Origin: Aliishimia sp039978895
GTDB taxonomy: Bacteria; Pseudomonadota; Alphaproteobacteria; Rhodobacterales; Rhodobacteraceae
NCBI GenBank assembly: GCA_039978895.1
Contig: JBDWAL010000064.1
Location: forward strand, 1-64,000
Reading direction: 5' to 3'
Length of the DNA stretch: 64,000 nucleotides
This document shows, in pieces, positions 43,277-52,219 of the stretch (the stretch's first letter is position 1; each line of letters begins with the position of its first letter). A program made the translations under genes and the position numbers. The notes beneath the pieces were generated by a model. That model saw only the letters and a program-made list of their open reading frames with translations. It did not search any database and had not been told where the DNA came from.

Positions 43277-44164
43277 ATGGCATTCAAAACCCGTATAGAA
43301 ACCGCGATTGCAAACGCTATCAGCAAAGGTCAAACCGCCCCGGCGCCGGGCAAATTGGCGTCGGCTTTGCAGTATTCAGTGTCCCCGGGTGGCGCGCGAA
43401 TCAGGCCAACAATTTTAATGAGCGTGGCAACCGCCTGTGGCGATAACCGCCCCGAGGTGACAGATGCCGCCGCCGCCGCCTTGGAGCTTATGCACTGTGC
43501 GTCCCTCGTACATGATGACTTGCCGTGTTTCGACGATGCTGACACGCGGCGCGGCAAGCCCTCGGTGCATCGTGCGTATGGGGAACCGCTTGCAATCCTA
43601 AGCGGAGACAGCCTGATCATTATGGCGTTCTCGGTCCTGACTGAAACCGCATCGATTGATCCGGCGCGTGCTATCAATCTGTTGAAAGTCCTTGCTGAAA
43701 CCACCGGAATGCCCAACGGCATTTGTGCCGGGCAGGGTTGGGAAAGCGAAGGTCACATTGATTTGTCTGCCTACCACCGGGCCAAAACGGGGGCATTGTT
43801 CATTGCGGCAACCCAGATGGGCGCAATTGCGGCAGGCCATGACGGCGCGCAATGGGATGAACTCGGCTCGCGGATTGGCGAAGCGTTTCAGGTCGCGGAT
43901 GATCTGCGGGATGCGCTCTATGACGAAGTGACACTGGGCAAGCCAGTTGGTCAAGACGATCTGCACGGGCGGCCCAATGCGGTCGCAGAGTTCGGCGTAC
44001 ATGGCGCGATTGAGCGGATGAAAGACATCCTCAGCGGAGCAATCTCGTCAATCCCCAAATGTCCGGGCGAAGCGATGTTGGCCAAAATGGTCACCGCACA
44101 AGCCGAAGTGCTGACGCCGATGAAGTGGCGCGCAGGTCAATCCAGTGCGATTCCCGGCGAGTAA
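43277..44164 (+). CDS. crtE: Geranylgeranyl diphosphate synthase CrtE
   Basis: A 295-residue prenyltransferase with the first aspartate motif in HDDLPCFDDADTRRG (near 79-93) and the second as ADDLRDALYDE near 207-217. It extends farnesyl diphosphate to C20 geranylgeranyl diphosphate for phytoene, phytol and the bacteriochlorophyll tail. ATG 43277 has GGAG upstream and starts MAFKTRIETAIANAI; an upstream TTG would overlap the PpsR box. Its stop touches the crtF start. Confidence 0.92.
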   Translation: MAFKTRIETAIANAISKGQTAPAPGKLASALQYSVSPGGARIRPTILMSVATACGDNRPEVTDAAAAALELMHCASLVHDDLPCFDDADTRRGKPSVHRAYGEPLAILSGDSLIIMAFSVLTETASIDPARAINLLKVLAETTGMPNGICAGQGWESEGHIDLSAYHRAKTGALFIAATQMGAIAAGHDGAQWDELGSRIGEAFQVADDLRDALYDEVTLGKPVGQDDLHGRPNAVAEFGVHGAIERMKDILSGAISSIPKCPGEAMLAKMVTAQAEVLTPMKWRAGQSSAIPGE

Positions 44165-45298
44165 ATGACCGACCTGCCTCATGCCGGACATGTGCCCCCC
44201 GCCCAGCGGAGTGGGGCAGGGTGGGCAACGCGTCTGATCTCGTCGCGCAGGTTCCAGCGATGGGCAGCCGCGTTCCCGCTGACCCGCGGGATTGTGCGAC
44301 GCGAAGGCGAAGCGTTGTTCGATTTGCTGGCAGGCTTTTGTCACAGTCAGGTTTTGATGGCCTTGGTGCAATTCGACATCCCGCACGTGTTGATGGAACG
44401 CCCTCTCACGGCCGCTGAACTGGCGCGACGATGTGGGGTGCCGCAGGATCGTATGGAGATCCTATTGCGCGCAGCGGTTGCGTTGGACTTACTAAAGAAG
44501 CCCCGCCGCCAGAAATATGCCCTGGCTCGCAAAGGCGCTGCCCTTGTTGGGGTTCCCGGCCTCGCGGCGATGATCAAGCATCATGATATTCTCTACCGCG
44601 ATCTATCCGACCCGGCGGCGTTCTTCCGAGGTGAGACCAAGACTGAGCTGGCCGATTTCTGGCCTTATGTTTTTGGTGGTGACATGGACCGGGATGTCGC
44701 GAGGACCTATTCTGACCTGATGGCGCAAAGTCAGGAACTTGTGGCCGAAGACACCTTGCGTGCGCTGGATTTCTCGACCGTGAACACCGTGCTTGATGTA
44801 GGCGGCGGGTCCGGAGCGTTTCTGGAACAACTGGGCCATGCCTATCCAAAGCTGAATTTGATTCTGTTTGATCTGCCCAAAGTCGCCCCGACCGCACAGC
44901 CCCGGTTTGACCAAGCTGGCATGGCGGGTCGGGCAACGATTGCATGCGGCTCATTTCGTGATGATCCGATTCCTATGGGCGCGGATGCGATTAGCTTGAT
45001 CCGCGTTCTTTATGATCATAGCGACGAAACCGTCCGAGCATTGTTGGCGAAATGCTATACTGCTTTGCCGCCCGGTGGGCGCTTGTTCATCTCTGAACCC
45101 ATGTCAGGGGGGCAGGCGCCAGAACGGGCGGGCGATGTCTATTTCGCGCTGTATACGTTGGCGATGCAGACCGGAAAGGCGCGATCTGCTGCCGAAATAA
45201 GCGATCTATGTCAGGCTGTTGGGTTCCAACCTGCCGCCGCTCCCAAGGCCCCTCGGCCGTTTGTGACCCGTTGCCTTGAAATGCGTAAGCCGAGTTAA
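44165..45298 (+). CDS. crtF: Hydroxyneurosporene O-methyltransferase CrtF
   Basis: A 377-residue SAM-dependent O-methyltransferase. A dimerisation/winged-helix N-terminal region (TAAELARRCGVPQDRMEILL) precedes the Rossmann SAM motif VLDVGGGSGAFLEQL near residue 210. It makes the 1-methoxy group of spheroidene. Immediately follows crtE and ends before the bchC promoter. Confidence 0.9.
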   Translation: MTDLPHAGHVPPAQRSGAGWATRLISSRRFQRWAAAFPLTRGIVRREGEALFDLLAGFCHSQVLMALVQFDIPHVLMERPLTAAELARRCGVPQDRMEILLRAAVALDLLKKPRRQKYALARKGAALVGVPGLAAMIKHHDILYRDLSDPAAFFRGETKTELADFWPYVFGGDMDRDVARTYSDLMAQSQELVAEDTLRALDFSTVNTVLDVGGGSGAFLEQLGHAYPKLNLILFDLPKVAPTAQPRFDQAGMAGRATIACGSFRDDPIPMGADAISLIRVLYDHSDETVRALLAKCYTALPPGGRLFISEPMSGGQAPERAGDVYFALYTLAMQTGKARSAAEISDLCQAVGFQPAAAPKAPRPFVTRCLEMRKPS

Positions 45299-45307
45299 CA
45301 TTTCATG

Positions 45308-45325
45308 TGTCCATTTATGTTGACA
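45308..45325. promoter_or_regulatory. PpsR/CrtJ-type box 1, bchC promoter
   Basis: TGTCCATTTATGTTGACA fits TGT-N12-ACA; it sits 10 bp after the crtF stop and contains a TTGACA that may serve as -35. Confidence 0.8.
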
Positions 45326-45333
45326 GTTTATAG

Positions 45334-45351
45334 TGTCAGTTTTACCTTACA
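45334..45351. promoter_or_regulatory. PpsR/CrtJ-type box 2, bchC promoter
   Basis: TGTCAGTTTTACCTTACA, 8 bp after box 1, covering the expected -10 (TACCTT/TACATA region). This double box is the classical bchC operator architecture. Confidence 0.8.
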
Positions 45352-45414
45352 TAAAAAGAGTGTCATCCAAGCCTGAGTCTTTTCGGAGTTTGGTCGCAAA
45401 ACAGGGGAGCTACT

Positions 45415-46356
45415 TTGCACACCGCAGCCGTCATTTTGAAAGGGCCTAAGGATCTTGGTCTGGACGTTTTGAACGTCACCGCGCCCAAGCGGGGTGATTT
45501 GGTTGTGCAGATTAACCATTCTGGAATTTCGACAGGCACAGAGAAATTGTTTTGGTCCGGTGAGATGCCCCCATTTCCGGGAATGGGCTATCCTTTGGTG
45601 CCCGGCTATGAAGCCACAGGCGAGGTTGTCGAAGCCGCGCCCGATAGTCCCTACAAGCCCGGCGATACGGTCTTTGTGCCCGGCGCGAATTGTTATGACG
45701 GCGCGTTCGGCCTGTTTGGCGGCGCAGCACGGTTGTTGGTGAGCGCGCAGGACCGCGTGACCAAAATCGATAGCGGGTTTGGCCCGCAAGGTGCATTGCT
45801 TGCATTGGCTGCAACGGCACGTCACGCGATTGCGGGGCAGGGCAAGGCTGTTCCTGACTTGATCATCGGTCACGGTGTTCTGGGTCGTTTGCTAGCCCGG
45901 CTGACGTTGGCCGCAGGCGCCCCCGCACCAACAGTTTGGGAAACCGACCCAGCCCGGCGCAGCGGCGCGCAAGGCTACGAAGTCATCGACCCCGAAACGG
46001 ATGAGCGGCGCGACTATGCGTCGGTCTATGACGCCTCTGGTTCGGCAGCAGTGATCCCATCGCTGATTGGGCGCATCGTCAAAGGTGGCGAGATCGTCTT
46101 GGCTGGGTTTTACACCGACCCAATCAGTTTCGCGTTCCCACCTGCATTCATGAAAGAAGCCCGCCTGCGCATTGCCGCTGAGTGGAACAATGACGACCTG
46201 ACCTGCACCCGTGCGCTGATCGAAAGCGGTGCGCTAAACCTTGCGGGTCTGATCACACACACATCCAAAGCAGCCAACGCGCCTTGCGCTTATGACACCG
46301 CATTCAGCGATCCGGCTTGCCTGAAAATGATGCTCGACTGGAAGGATATCGCGTGA
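45415..46356 (+). CDS. bchC: Bacteriochlorophyllide dehydrogenase BchC
   Basis: A 313-residue zinc-type dehydrogenase-like protein lacking an obvious catalytic zinc cluster, as usual for BchC. It oxidises the 3-hydroxyethyl group of 3-hydroxyethyl bacteriochlorophyllide a to acetyl. The start is TTG 45415 (HTAAVILKGPKDLGLDVL follows), supported by GGGGAG 7 bp upstream; no nearby ATG precedes the conserved N-terminus. Overlaps bchX (GTGA). Confidence 0.92.
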   Translation: MHTAAVILKGPKDLGLDVLNVTAPKRGDLVVQINHSGISTGTEKLFWSGEMPPFPGMGYPLVPGYEATGEVVEAAPDSPYKPGDTVFVPGANCYDGAFGLFGGAARLLVSAQDRVTKIDSGFGPQGALLALAATARHAIAGQGKAVPDLIIGHGVLGRLLARLTLAAGAPAPTVWETDPARRSGAQGYEVIDPETDERRDYASVYDASGSAAVIPSLIGRIVKGGEIVLAGFYTDPISFAFPPAFMKEARLRIAAEWNNDDLTCTRALIESGALNLAGLITHTSKAANAPCAYDTAFSDPACLKMMLDWKDIA

Positions 46357-47357
46357 AAGACGAAGTGCCAAATCTCAGAGATTTCGACCAACGCCTGCGC
46401 GATGAAGCTGCCGTTGATCCAACGTTGGAAGTGCCGCAGGGCGAGCCGACGAGCAAAACACAAATCATCGCGATCTATGGCAAAGGCGGCATCGGCAAAA
46501 GCTTTACGTTGGCCAACCTCAGCCACATGATGGCCGAGCAAGGCAAACGCGTTCTGTTGATTGGCTGCGATCCGAAATCCGACACGACTTCGTTGTTGTT
46601 TGGTGGCAAGGCCTGCCCGACGATCATCGAAACCTCCGGCAAAAAGAAGATTGCCGGCGAAGAAGTCAAGATCGGGGACGTCTGTTTTAAGCGCGGTGGC
46701 GTCTTTGCAATGGAACTGGGCGGCCCTGAAGTGGGTCGCGGGTGTGGCGGTCGTGGCATCATCCACGGGTTCGAACTGCTGGAAAAGCTGGGGTTTCACG
46801 ATTGGGATTTCGACTACGTGTTGCTCGACTTCTTGGGTGACGTGGTCTGTGGCGGCTTTGGCCTGCCCATCGCGCGTGACATGGCGCAAAAGGTGATCCT
46901 CGTGGCTTCCAACGATTTGCAATCGTTGTATGTGGCCAACAACGTGTGTTCGGCGGTGGAATATTTCCGCAAGCTGGGCGGCAATGTTGGCGTCGCGGGC
47001 TTGGTCATCAACAAAGACGATGGGTCGGGCGAGGCCGCAGCCTTTGCCGAAGCGGTGGACATCCCGATCCTTGCCTCAATCCCGCAGGACGATGATCTGC
47101 GCAAGAAATCCGCAAATTATCAGATCGTTGGCACCTCGGCCTCGCAATGGGGTGAGCTGTTTGGCCAATTGGGTGACGCCGTAGGCATCGCCCCGCCACA
47201 GCGCCCAAAGCCGTTGGATCAGGACGGGTTGTTGGGGCTGTTTGACGCCAAAGACACCGGTGGCGACTACGAGTTGGTGCCCGCCACCGACATGGACATG
47301 CGCGGCTCCAAATCCGCGCCCAAAGCCAGCCTTGAGGTGGTCTATGACGATGTCTGA
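46353..47357 (+). CDS. bchX: Chlorophyllide a reductase iron protein BchX
   Basis: A 334-residue nitrogenase-Fe-protein homologue with P-loop YGKGGIGKS (42-50) and the cluster cysteines in GRGCGGRGII and GDVVCGGFGLP. It transfers electrons with ATP to BchYZ, which reduces ring B of chlorophyllide a. GTG 46353 is the start; it overlaps the bchC stop and gives the usual N-terminal length. Confidence 0.95.
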   Translation: MKDEVPNLRDFDQRLRDEAAVDPTLEVPQGEPTSKTQIIAIYGKGGIGKSFTLANLSHMMAEQGKRVLLIGCDPKSDTTSLLFGGKACPTIIETSGKKKIAGEEVKIGDVCFKRGGVFAMELGGPEVGRGCGGRGIIHGFELLEKLGFHDWDFDYVLLDFLGDVVCGGFGLPIARDMAQKVILVASNDLQSLYVANNVCSAVEYFRKLGGNVGVAGLVINKDDGSGEAAAFAEAVDIPILASIPQDDDLRKKSANYQIVGTSASQWGELFGQLGDAVGIAPPQRPKPLDQDGLLGLFDAKDTGGDYELVPATDMDMRGSKSAPKASLEVVYDDV

Positions 47358-47387
47358 ACCACGCCACATGCACCCACGAGGTCACGC

Positions 47388-49001
47388 ATGACCCAAAGTA
47401 TTGACCGTCAGGGATTTGAGGTCGGCTTTGATGCCGATGGCAAAGTGCAAGTTGTCGAAACCAACCCCGTTGATGATGCGCCGGTTCTGATGGACGTGTC
47501 CAAAGCAGCCATCCAAGACACCGCATTGCAAGGAGGATGTACCGCAGGTGCTGCAACCTTGGAGGGGGCCGCGCGTGCCGCTGGCAAGTCCGAAATTCTA
47601 GATCAATACGCCGCTGATTACCCGCAAGGGCCCCATGACAAACCCCAAAGCATGTGCCCAGCCTTCGGGTCTTTACGTGTCGGGTTGCGCATGAAACGCA
47701 CGGCGACGATCCTCAGCGGGTCGGCATGCTGCGTCTATGGGCTGACTTTCGTGTCGCATTTTTACGGCGCGCGCCGATCAGTTGGATATGTGCCGTTCAA
47801 CTCGGAAACGCTGGTAACCGGCAAGCTGTTCGAAGACATCCGCGAGGCAGTGCATGACATAGCCGATCCCGAAAAGCTCGACGCGGTTGTGGTGACGAAC
47901 CTTTGTGTGCCAACCGCTTCTGGCGTGCCATTGCGGTTGCTGCCTGATGAGATCAACGGCGTACGCATCGTCGGCATCGATGTGCCGGGCTTTGGCATTC
48001 CGACCCACGCCGAGGCTAAAGACGTGCTGGCCGGTGCAATGTTGAACTATGCCCGCCGCGAGATTGAGGCTGGGCCCGTTGCATCCCCTGCAAGTGGTAA
48101 GTCGGACCGTCCCACCGTTAGCCTTCTAGGCGAGATGTTCCCGGCAGACCCAATGGTGATCGGGCAAATGCTCGCCCCGTTAGGCTTGGCAGCTGGCCCC
48201 GTGGTGCCGTGTCGCGAATGGCGCGAACTTTACGCGGCACTTGATTGTGGTGCGGTCGCGGCGATCCACCCGTTCTACACCGCCAGCGTGCGCGAATTCC
48301 AAGCCGCCGGCCGCCCGATCATCGGCTCGGCCCCGGTGGGTCACGATGGGACGCGCGATTGGCTGGCCGGGATTGGTGACGCGTTCAACATCCCCGCCGA
48401 CACCATCGCAGCCGCACAAAACCAATTCCTGCCCATGATCAAAGGCGCGCTGGAAACAGCGCCCATCAAAGGCACGATCACCTTGTCCGGCTATGAGGGC
48501 AGCGAGTTACTGGTCGCACGGTTGTTGATCGAAAGCGGCGCGGATGTGCCTTACGTGGGCACCGCTTGTCCCAAAACGCCATGGTCCGAAGCCGACGCCG
48601 CGTGGCTGAAGGACAAAGGCGTTACCGTGAAATTCCGCGCATCTTTGGAAGACGATTGCGCCGCGATGGAGGCGATTAAACCGGATCTGGCCATCGGCAC
48701 AACACCGGTTGTGCAAAAGGGCAAAGAGCTGGGCATCCCATCGCTGTACTTCACCAACCTGATTTCTGCGCGCCCTTTGATGGGCCCGGCCGGGGCGGGA
48801 TCGCTACAGCAAGTGGTGAATGCGGCCATCGGCAACAAAGACCGGATGACCCATATGCGCGCGTTCTTCGAAGGTGTCGGAACTGACGACACGGCGGGCG
48901 TTTGGGAAGGCAAGCCGAATTTGCACCCGAATTTCCGCACAACAAACGCCAAAAAGCTGGAACGCGCGGCCAAGGCCGCCAAAGCGGCGGAGATGATTTG
49001 A
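47388..49001 (+). CDS. bchY: Chlorophyllide a reductase subunit BchY
   Basis: A 537-residue nitrogenase MoFe-alpha-like subunit. The cysteines in QGGCTAGAATLEGA, SMCPAFGSLR and GSACCVYGL lie where BchY shares the [4Fe-4S] cluster with BchZ. Follows bchX by 30 bp. Confidence 0.95.
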   Translation: MTQSIDRQGFEVGFDADGKVQVVETNPVDDAPVLMDVSKAAIQDTALQGGCTAGAATLEGAARAAGKSEILDQYAADYPQGPHDKPQSMCPAFGSLRVGLRMKRTATILSGSACCVYGLTFVSHFYGARRSVGYVPFNSETLVTGKLFEDIREAVHDIADPEKLDAVVVTNLCVPTASGVPLRLLPDEINGVRIVGIDVPGFGIPTHAEAKDVLAGAMLNYARREIEAGPVASPASGKSDRPTVSLLGEMFPADPMVIGQMLAPLGLAAGPVVPCREWRELYAALDCGAVAAIHPFYTASVREFQAAGRPIIGSAPVGHDGTRDWLAGIGDAFNIPADTIAAAQNQFLPMIKGALETAPIKGTITLSGYEGSELLVARLLIESGADVPYVGTACPKTPWSEADAAWLKDKGVTVKFRASLEDDCAAMEAIKPDLAIGTTPVVQKGKELGIPSLYFTNLISARPLMGPAGAGSLQQVVNAAIGNKDRMTHMRAFFEGVGTDDTAGVWEGKPNLHPNFRTTNAKKLERAAKAAKAAEMI

Positions 49002-49086
49002 TGCGCATTTTGTCCAAAATGCCCATGGTAACAGGCGGCTTTTGTCCAAACGCGGTGCCGCTCCGTTTGGGTAAGGGAGCGCCGCG

Positions 49087-50547
49087 ATGCTAGTCCAAGA
49101 CCACGACCGCGCAGGTGGATACTGGGGCGCAGTTTACGCGTTCTGCGCCGTCAAAGGTTTGCAATGTGTGATCGACGGGCCTGTGGGGTGCGAAAACCTA
49201 CCGGTTACCTCTGTGCTGCATTACACCGACGGCTTGCCCCCGCATGAATTGCCCATCGTCGTCACCGGCCTTGGCGAGGAAGAGATGGGTGCTGGCACCG
49301 AGGAGTCAATGAAACGCGCGTGGGACGTGTTGGACCCGGCGCTGCCAGCAGTTGTTGTCACGGGTTCGATCTCGGAGATGATTGGCGGCGGTGTGACCCC
49401 GCAAGGCACAAACATCCAACGATTTTTGCCGCGCACCATCGACGAAGACCAATGGCAGGCCGCAGATCGCGCAATGACGTGGGTGTTCACTGAATTCGGC
49501 ATGACCAAGGGCCGTATGCCGCCTGAAAAGAAGCGCGAAGAGGGTGCAACCCCGCGCGTGAACATCCTTGGGCCGATGTACGGCACGTTCAATATGCCTT
49601 CGGATTTAGCCGAAATCAGGCGGTTGGTCGAAGGCATCGGGGCCGAGGTCAACATGGTGATGCCGCTGGGTGCGCATGTGGCCGAAATGCGCGGGTTGGT
49701 GAATGCGGACGTGAATATCTGTATGTACCGCGAGTTTGGTCGCGGACTGTGTGAAGTGCTCGACAAGCCGTATCTGCAAGCGCCAATCGGGATTGAAAGC
49801 ACCACCAAATTCCTACGCGCCTTGGGTGAGCTGTTGGGCCTCGACCCCGAACCATTCATCGAGCGCGAGAAGCATTCGACCATCAAACCGGTCTGGGATT
49901 TGTGGCGCTCGGTGACGCAAGACTTCTTTGCCACCGCGTCTTTCGCGATTGTCGCTAATGAAACTTATACGCGCGGCATCCAAACTTATCTGGAACGCGA
50001 TCTTGGCCTGCCATGCGCCTTTGCCGTCTCGCGGTTGCGCGGGCAAAAGACCAACAACGATGATGTGCGCGCGATGATGCACGACAAAAAACCGCTGCTG
50101 GTTCTGGGGTCCATCAACGAAAAGATGTACCTGGCCGAAATGCAGGCGGGTTTTGGTCCGGCACCGTCGTTCATTCCCGCGTCGTTCCCCGGCGCTGCGA
50201 TCCGGCGCGCCACGGGCACACCCTTCATGGGCTATGCGGGCGCGACCTATTTATTGCAGGAAGTCTGCAACGCGCTGTTTGATGCGTTGTTCCACATCCT
50301 ACCGCTGGGCACTGAGATGGACGAGACCCCAGCCACACCAACACCTCTGCGCCGCGATTTCCCTTGGGACGCGGACGCACAGGCCCGATTGGATGAGATT
50401 GTCGCTTCCCATCCGATCCTAACACGAATTTCCGCCGCCAAAACATTGCGAGATGCCGCCGAAAAAAGCGCGCTCGACAGTGGGGCCGAGCGGGTTGTCC
50501 TGGAGATCGTTGAAGGTCTCCAATCTACTTCGGGAGTGAGCCTATGA
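49087..50547 (+). CDS. bchZ: Chlorophyllide a reductase subunit BchZ
   Basis: A 486-residue partner of BchY, opening DHDRAGGYWGAVYAFCAVKG and containing IDGPVGCENLPVTSVLHYTD with a cluster cysteine. It carries the substrate site of the ring B reduction. Its last codons overlap the pufQ start (ATGA), so bchCXYZ reads into puf as in Rhodobacter superoperons. Confidence 0.95.
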   Translation: MLVQDHDRAGGYWGAVYAFCAVKGLQCVIDGPVGCENLPVTSVLHYTDGLPPHELPIVVTGLGEEEMGAGTEESMKRAWDVLDPALPAVVVTGSISEMIGGGVTPQGTNIQRFLPRTIDEDQWQAADRAMTWVFTEFGMTKGRMPPEKKREEGATPRVNILGPMYGTFNMPSDLAEIRRLVEGIGAEVNMVMPLGAHVAEMRGLVNADVNICMYREFGRGLCEVLDKPYLQAPIGIESTTKFLRALGELLGLDPEPFIEREKHSTIKPVWDLWRSVTQDFFATASFAIVANETYTRGIQTYLERDLGLPCAFAVSRLRGQKTNNDDVRAMMHDKKPLLVLGSINEKMYLAEMQAGFGPAPSFIPASFPGAAIRRATGTPFMGYAGATYLLQEVCNALFDALFHILPLGTEMDETPATPTPLRRDFPWDADAQARLDEIVASHPILTRISAAKTLRDAAEKSALDSGAERVVLEIVEGLQSTSGVSL

Positions 50548-50777
50548 GCGATCTATCAAGTGAAATGTCACACATGTCAAACGATGCCAAACGGCACCGG
50601 CACGCGACAAATGAATACCGAATTTACCTAGGCCTGATCTTCTTGGCCGCAGTTCCGTTCTGCATGGTCATTTGGGCTTACACCCTGATCCGCAACGCAG
50701 AATTGCCCGCCCAAGGGCCGATCCAAAGAGCCCTGTCCGAAGCCCGCACCATCACACCGCGGATTTTCTGGGCCTAA
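50544..50777 (+). CDS. pufQ: PufQ, bacteriochlorophyll supply protein
   Basis: A 77-residue protein with one membrane helix (IYLGLIFLAAVPFCMVIWAY), the standard size and position for PufQ between bchZ and pufB. PufQ promotes bacteriochlorophyll synthesis or delivery for LH1. The N-terminal 27 residues are polar and histidine-containing. Confidence 0.88.
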   Translation: MSDLSSEMSHMSNDAKRHRHATNEYRIYLGLIFLAAVPFCMVIWAYTLIRNAELPAQGPIQRALSEARTITPRIFWA

Positions 50778-50917
50778 GCGAATACCCGGCCGCTTGGACC
50801 GGGTTACACCATCCGCACGTCTTTCGGGGCAGTGGAGTTCAAGGCAGGGGAAGAGCCCTTGTTGCACCCCAGCCGCGGGGGAATCGCGGCTTCAGTACAT
50901 GTTTTCAGGAGAAAAAG
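50778..50917 (+). promoter_or_regulatory. pufQ-pufB intercistronic region with hairpins
   Basis: Two short stems are visible: ACCCGG/CCGGGT (around 50786-50806) and AGCCGCG/CGCGGCT (around 50871-50892). In Rhodobacter this region carries the mRNA processing site that separates pufQ from the stable pufBA message. TTTCAGGAGAAAAAG is the pufB ribosome binding site. Confidence 0.55.
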
Positions 50918-51076
50918 ATGGCTGATAAAAATGACCTGAGCTTTACAGGTCTCACAGATGAACAAGCGCAAGAGCTGCACTCAGTTTATTTGAGCGGATT
51001 TCTGATCTTCACGGGCGTTGCGTCCGTTGCTCACGTTCTGACGTACATCAAACTGCCTTGGTTCGCCTGGGGTTAG
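50918..51076 (+). CDS. pufB: LH1 beta subunit PufB
   Basis: A 52-residue antenna beta chain, MADKNDLSFTGLTDEQAQEL, with H21 and H39 at the conserved spacing; H39 (in SVAHVLTYIKLPW) ligates B875 bacteriochlorophyll. ATG 50918 follows AGGAG. Ten bases separate it from pufA. Confidence 0.95.
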   Translation: MADKNDLSFTGLTDEQAQELHSVYLSGFLIFTGVASVAHVLTYIKLPWFAWG

Positions 51077-51086
51077 GGAGAGGACG

Positions 51087-51254
51087 ATGTTAGCACAATT
51101 CTACAAGATCTGGCTGATTTTCGACCCACGCCGCGTGTTCGTGGCACAGGGTGTTTTCCTCTTCTTGCTGGCAGCAATGATTCACCTCGTTCTGCTTAGC
51201 AATCCCCAGACAAACTGGTTCGAACGCGCCTTTAGCGCAGAAGCCGAAGAGTAA
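51087..51254 (+). CDS. pufA: LH1 alpha subunit PufA
   Basis: A 55-residue antenna alpha chain, MLAQFYKIWLIFDPRRVFVA, membrane helix FLFLLAAMIHLVLLS with ligand H33 and a short periplasmic tail. Unlike the PucA chain in this window it has no C-terminal extension. Not in the track-length range of typical gene finders but unambiguous. Confidence 0.95.
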   Translation: MLAQFYKIWLIFDPRRVFVAQGVFLFLLAAMIHLVLLSNPQTNWFERAFSAEAEE

Positions 51255-51275
51255 CTTAACGCTCAAATAATCGCC

Positions 51276-51303
51276 GTGGGCGGTGCGCAGTCGTGCCGCC
51301 CAC
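51276..51303 (+). repeat. pufA-pufL intercistronic hairpin
   Basis: GTGGGCGGTGCG (51276-51287), loop CAGT, CGTGCCGCCCAC (51292-51303): a 12-bp stem with two G-U pairs, 21 bp after pufA. In Rhodobacter a stem at this spot stabilises pufBA mRNA and sets the excess of LH1 over reaction centre; no T-run follows, so it is not a terminator. Confidence 0.85.
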
Positions 51304-51374
51304 AGCAAACAAAACAGCAATTTGAACAGGTGAGGGCCGCGTGTCCGGGCGCTTGCGTGAAAGGGAGTATGAAG

Positions 51375-52205
51375 ATGGCATTGCTCAGCTTCGAAAGAAA
51401 GTATCGGGTCCGCGGAGGAACCCTCGTAGGCGGAGACCTGTTCGATTTCTGGGTTGGTCCTTTCTATGTCGGCTTTTTCGGCGTCACGACGCTCTTTTTT
51501 ACGGCCCTTGGCACGTTTCTGATCTTCTATGGCGCTGCCCTTGGGGACACTTGGAACCCGTGGTTGATTTCGATTGATCCGCCCAGCCTAGACGTCGGTT
51601 TGGGCATCGCGCCTATGGCCGAAGGGGGCTTGTGGCAGGCGATCACGGTGTGCGCGACGTTCGCCTTTTTCAGTTGGATGATGCGCGAAGTTGAAATCGC
51701 GCGAAAACTCGGGATCGGCTATCATGTCCCGTTCGCCTTTAGCATCGCGATCTTGGCCTATGTGACGCTGGTCATCATCCGCCCTGTCTTGTTGGGCGCA
51801 TGGGGGCATGGATTTCCTTATGGGATCTTCAGCCACCTCGATTGGGTGAATAACGTCGGCTACGCCTATGGCAACTTCCATTACAATCCCGCGCATATGG
51901 TGGCGATCACGTTCTTCTTCACCACCTGTTTCGCGCTGGCGCTGCACGGCTCGTTGGTTCTGTCCGCGGTCAATCCGGGCAAAGGCAAGAACATCGCCAC
52001 GCCAGATCACGAAGACACGTATTTCCGCGATCTCATCGGGTATTCGATTGGGCCACTCGGCATCCACCGACTGGGGTTATTTTTGGCCCTCAGCGCAGTT
52101 GTGTGGAGCGCGATTTGCATCGTGATCTCGGGCACAATCTGGTTCGACGTTTGGTCAAGCTGGTGGGATTGGTACGCTGAATTGCCCTGGTGGGCGGACC
52201 TGTAG
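51375..52205 (+). CDS. pufL: Reaction centre L subunit
   Basis: A 276-residue five-helix protein. MALLSFERKYRVRGGTLVGG is the canonical start; ATG 51375 is preferred to ATG 51369 because AAGGGAG (51361-51367) gives normal spacing. SHLDWVNNVGYAYGNFHYNP holds bacteriochlorophyll ligands, and WWDWYAELPWW is the C-terminal signature. With PufM it holds the special pair, bacteriopheophytins and quinones. Confidence 0.97.
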   Translation: MALLSFERKYRVRGGTLVGGDLFDFWVGPFYVGFFGVTTLFFTALGTFLIFYGAALGDTWNPWLISIDPPSLDVGLGIAPMAEGGLWQAITVCATFAFFSWMMREVEIARKLGIGYHVPFAFSIAILAYVTLVIIRPVLLGAWGHGFPYGIFSHLDWVNNVGYAYGNFHYNPAHMVAITFFFTTCFALALHGSLVLSAVNPGKGKNIATPDHEDTYFRDLIGYSIGPLGIHRLGLFLALSAVVWSAICIVISGTIWFDVWSSWWDWYAELPWWADL

Positions 52206-52219
52206 GAGAGGGTAAAGAC

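Noticed and set aside
46290..46922. 210-aa minus-strand frame
   Set aside because: Antisense to bchX, no ribosome binding site, no motif.
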